DNA of 64,000 nucleotides from Sarcocystis neurona. Its lineage: Eukaryota; Apicomplexa; Conoidasida; Eucoccidiorida; Sarcocystidae. The notes under the pieces were generated by a model that had not been told where the DNA came from, made no database searches, and worked only from the letters and a program-made list of their open reading frames with translations. This document shows, piece by piece, positions 60,488 to 64,000 of the stretch (position 1 is the first letter of the stretch; each line of letters begins with the position of its first letter). Location: contig KL647302.1 of NCBI GenBank assembly GCA_000727475.1, forward strand, positions 134,657-198,656. The letters are read 5' to 3'. The position numbers and the translations under genes are program-made.

Positions 60488-62241
60488 ATGGCAGCTGCCG
60501 CTCGTCATCCAAAGCAAAAGAAACACAAAGAAAGGCAACACAGTGTCCGGCTCTCCACTGCCGCCTCGTCTCCGTCCTCTCCTCTGTTTCCCTCCCGTGC
60601 ACTGGGGAAGCTGAAGAAAGCGACGACAACGGCGCAGCCCTTCCCGAACGAGTCGCGCCAGCGTCAAAATCTCTCTGGTAGTATTTCAAGTCCCGCTGCT
60701 AATGCTCAAGCCGCCACTGGGCCTGTGGTAGCTGCTGGGAGGGGACAGGGAGAAGGTAAGAAAGCCAGTGACATCCTAAAGGAGTATATGCAGAAGCAAT
60801 TTTTTTCAAAATTCAGGCCACAGCGCGCGCAGCGTCTGCGTCTCCGGGGCAGCGGCGTGCAGCAGCGGCAGCAGCAGCAACTCGCCATTCCCACTCGAAA
60901 GTCTGTGGCCGCAGACGGGGCCGAGAACGTGTGCAAGGAAATGAGGAAGAAGAAACGCGTTCGGTCTCAAGAGAAAACGACAGCCTCTTGCGACTCACGG
61001 ACGCTGCGAAAAGTGTGCTGCGAGGTGAGCGCTTTCCTTTCCACTTCGCCTCATCTTTTTTATCTGCTCCTCGCTCTGCCACCCCTCTCTTTGCTCTGCT
61101 GCATTGCTCCCGTCATACCCTCTCACTCCGTGGTCTCTCTTCGGCCTTTGCATCCGCTTTCTATAGCGGCTCCTTGTCGCATTTTGTCTCTTCTTTCATC
61201 CCCTCCGGTCCTCCTTTTCACCCCTTCCCGTTTCTCCCTTTCGTTTCGTTTTCCTTGTTGCCATTACTGACCAATGTGTCAGTCGTCAGCATTCTTATTC
61301 TTCTTCCCTGGAAGGCTGCACGTGGCGATTCAGGGAGAGCCATAAGACTAAATGTGATTGACCCTACTAGATAATACGAACATGGGCGTGCGCGTGCCTC
61401 GTGTCTACATATGTATATATATAGGGAGGAACAGGCCGGTAGAGACAGAGCGGGAGAATGAGAATGAGAGAGACAGAGAGAGAAAACTTGCGTAGATGTA
61501 CAGTGCCGATATGTGCAAATGGGTGTATATGTGTATGTGTATATATTCACATGTACCAACGTACCCACGCATATATGTGTATATATATATATATATATAA
61601 ACAAATGTGTGTATGCACAGACGTGCATTGTATTCAACGAAAGCTTCAAAGAAAAGGAGAAGGGAAGGACGTTGGTGCAAAGCAGAAATCTTTGCAGAAG
61701 GTGAAAGTGTGCATCCAAAGACACACATGTGCGTATGTGTGAAGATATATCTGTCTGTGTCTACATACACGTATGCGTGTTTACGGCCATGTATATATTT
61801 ATATATATGCATACGTTTTTACATGTATCCTTGCATGTACAATTACGTAGGTGTCTGTTTTAGTGTATGTGTAGGATAGACTACGCAGAGGAGAAGTGGG
61901 TGTCATCTTGTCTTCTACCACGTACAAGTCTACATACGCATATATATATATATGTATATATGCTCGATATACAGAAGTGTAGATGCCCTTGTGTGCACAC
62001 GTGTGCTCCGATCCTGCACGCTGAGAAAGAGAATTACCTTCGTTTGAGGGCATGTATGTACGTATATGTATATATATGTGGATAACTAGATCGTTAGACA
62101 CAGGTGTGTATGCACACGCACACGAGCAGGGGAAACCAGTGGTTTCTGTGCGGCCACCCAGAAAGAGCTGTGTCTACATTTTTTCTTTCAAATGTTGTCC
62201 TTTGTGCTGTGCCGCAGGCCCTCACCGAACTGGGAATCTAG
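60488..62241 (+). CDS. Small basic Ala/Ser/Gln/Lys-rich protein, 186 aa, unknown family
   Basis: Exon 1 is 60488-61024, with ATG in a good context (ACCATGG). It ends at GAG/GTGAGC. The acceptor at 62217 has a long pyrimidine tract, and exon 2 (62218-62241) adds only ALTELGI before TAG. Phase is 0 at the junction. The product opens MAAAARHPKQKKHKERQ, has Lys/Arg-rich clusters throughout, a helical stretch KKASDILKEYMQKQFFSKF at about residues 93-111, a Gln run near 127, and a second basic cluster before the end. Charge and size suggest a nucleic-acid-binding or nucleolar protein, but nothing in the sequence proves it. No Cys/His finger or other domain is seen. The tiny last exon is the least certain part; without the splice the frame continues into CT-rich intron sequence. 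The intron holds TA/CA microsatellites. Confidence 0.6.
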
Positions 62242-64000
62242 TCCGTGCAGCGTGTTTAATTTTAACTGCAACAAGGTTGTAGCGGAGGTGCAGGGCGAAT
62301 CAGTAAGGGAGGTGTGTAAAGACGTTCCTCCTTTAGTGCTGTGTTCTTCTGTATATCTGTTTCCAGAGGTATGAAGATGCGCGTGTGTTTTATGAATGCA
62401 CACGCGTGTCTTGCTGTATAGACACACGCGGACGCATGCACTCGCGTGTGAAGTTCACGTGCACTGTAAGAGTTGGACATAGATATGTATATATATATAT
62501 ATATAGGTGTATGCAGGGAACATGGTCATGCCTGTATCGCTGTATATTATTTGTATATATATATATCGTTATTGGCTAGGCCCAGGGTGGTGTTTGTTCG
62601 TGCGTCAAAGGGGGTGTTGACGGCTCCACGTGTGATCAGCGAGAAATCCCAGCACGACGCCGTTCTATTTTTTTGGATGAGTAGCCTGTGTAATGCTAGT
62701 TGTAGTCAAACCTCATAGTCCTACTCCAGGCGCATTTACTGAGTGGCATGTCACGCCTCCAGTAGCCGTCGCGTTCCACATTTTGCTTCCTCCTTTTGCA
62801 GCGTTACTTCCTTCCTACTCGTATATAGGCTTTCGTCCTCACTGTAGCTGCAGCAGCCTGGTGATGTGTTTGTGTTTTGGTGATAGCCGGGTTGTTATTT
62901 TGTTCGTCTGTGTATGCGGGCTTCTTTCGTTCTCCACCTGTATTCGTGTTATGTGTGCAGTTGTTGATTTCTCAGTTTTCATTCCAGTTTTTGAATGCCT
63001 TTTGAAGTACTCTCGATTCCTCCCTCCCCCCGACTTCTTCTGCGTCTCTGTTGTCCCTTATGTCGTCACACTTTAGTAGTGATTTCGACAGGGAGCTCCA
63101 GCGTTCCTGGCGGATGACTTTGCCAGGTGTCGCTGCGTTGCGTGCCCGGCGTTGTTTTTATGTTTCTCTGGCAGTGGTTCAGGTGGGTGGTTTCTTCACT
63201 CGCTGCCACGCGTCTTCCGCTGCATCCGTGTGCGGCCTGTAACCTCTTGCCTCTCTAGTATCTTGTGTCACCGTCAAAAAGACTATTCAGGCGTTTATTT
63301 GCAGTGGCACGGGCCTTGTTTGACCAGCGTGTGCGATATTCCGTCTGTTAACCGGAGGTGTCTCTTAAGGTTTCTCGAGTAATAGGTGGGGCACGTGGTA
63401 TTGAAATGTGAAGCGGGCGCAGCAGCTGTGGCAGTCTGTCCAGTGCTGTCAAAAACGCGGCACGTATTTCGTTCACAGCAAGTCCGCCTGTGCGTTTTCG
63501 AGTGTACGTACCGATAAATCAGCGACACTTTTTCACAAAAACAGTAATTCCTGTTATATTTTCTACTCATGAACTTGTAGGACGTATGTCCTTTGGAAAG
63601 TACTCTGCAGAAAACATCTTCTTCCAGAGTGTGTATGTCAATATTTCATTCATTTTTGTGTACACTCGCAAACTGTATTGTACCGGGGAGGCTTAGTGTG
63701 TGTGCCTGTTTCAGTCAAATTCCGCTCACTCCAAACCGCTGGAAAATATGTCACGCACAAGAGGGGTAACGCTTCCACTAAAATATCACGGCACTCCAGC
63801 TAAATACCTTTGATATTATGAATTATTGTGACAATCTCTATACAGGAGGTATTCCATCACGTCTGTCCGCGTCCAAGGATGTACCTACACCCGTGCAGAC
63901 GCTTCATACAAAATGTTACTTATTCGTCAAGCTGCATGTTCCCTCTAGTCAACTGAGGTACACTCTACATCAAAGTATCACATTTCGCAAAAAGGTGGCC
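62242..64000. other. 3' flank; no supported gene
   Basis: T/G-rich on plus with TA runs near 62490-62505 and 62552-62566. A 127-codon ATG frame at 62693-63076 is rich in Val, Cys, Phe and Leu and follows the T-rich composition. A second at 63051-63242 is similar. I see no splice or domain support and call neither. Confidence 0.4.

Noticed and set aside
59946..60689. 247-codon minus-strand frame opposite the basic-protein gene
   Set aside because: It has no ATG start, no recognised feature, and overlaps the better supported plus-strand exon in a good start context.

Overview
The window looks like nuclear DNA of a coccidian apicomplexan, most likely Eimeria. The evidence is spliced genes with many small exons, coding strands saturated with CAG-type triplets that give Gln, Ala and Ser runs, introns and spacers full of TA, CA, GA and GATA microsatellites, and an LCCL-domain protein of the apicomplexan CCp family. 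There are no operons, rRNA genes, CRISPR arrays or intact mobile elements. Most of the DNA is intron or spacer. Exons were placed by eye from GT/AG signals, reading-frame phase and remembered family features, so single junctions can be wrong.

Layout. (1) 1-4779, minus: the N-terminal 1593 codons of one unbroken, very large Ser/Ala/Arg/Gln-rich protein that runs off the left edge. (2) 4780-16641: a long spacer of microsatellites, purine or pyrimidine tracts and small local duplications, with one weak retroelement-like relic. (3) 16642-38782, minus: a gene of at least 13 exons for NAA15, the ribosome-anchoring TPR subunit of N-terminal acetyltransferase A. About 3.85 kb of coding sequence is spread over 22 kb. 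It carries large Q/E/A/G-rich insertions and has one frame break at a 14-base homopolymer. (4) 38783-41717: spacer with ambiguous coding signal near 39.0-39.7 kb. (5) 41718-51367, minus: a secreted multidomain CCp1/CCp2-type protein of about 25 exons, with discoidin, ricin-like, discoidin, NEC, LCCL, LamG-like and Cys-rich modules. (6) 54492-58236, minus: a three-exon gene for a 235-residue protein with an N-terminal hydrophobic segment and an acidic tail; family unknown. (7) 60488-62241, plus: a two-exon gene for a 186-residue basic protein; family unknown. The remainder to 64000 shows nothing I can support as a gene.

The genes do not form a pathway. NAA15 is cytosolic housekeeping machinery. 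The CCp protein is, by family knowledge, a sexual-stage secreted adhesive protein. The other three are uncharacterised. I found no convincing new biological system. The points most worth checking are the homopolymer frame break in NAA15, the size and composition of the left-edge protein, the duplicated Cys-rich C-terminus of the CCp protein, and the strand-asymmetric low-complexity DNA inside introns.
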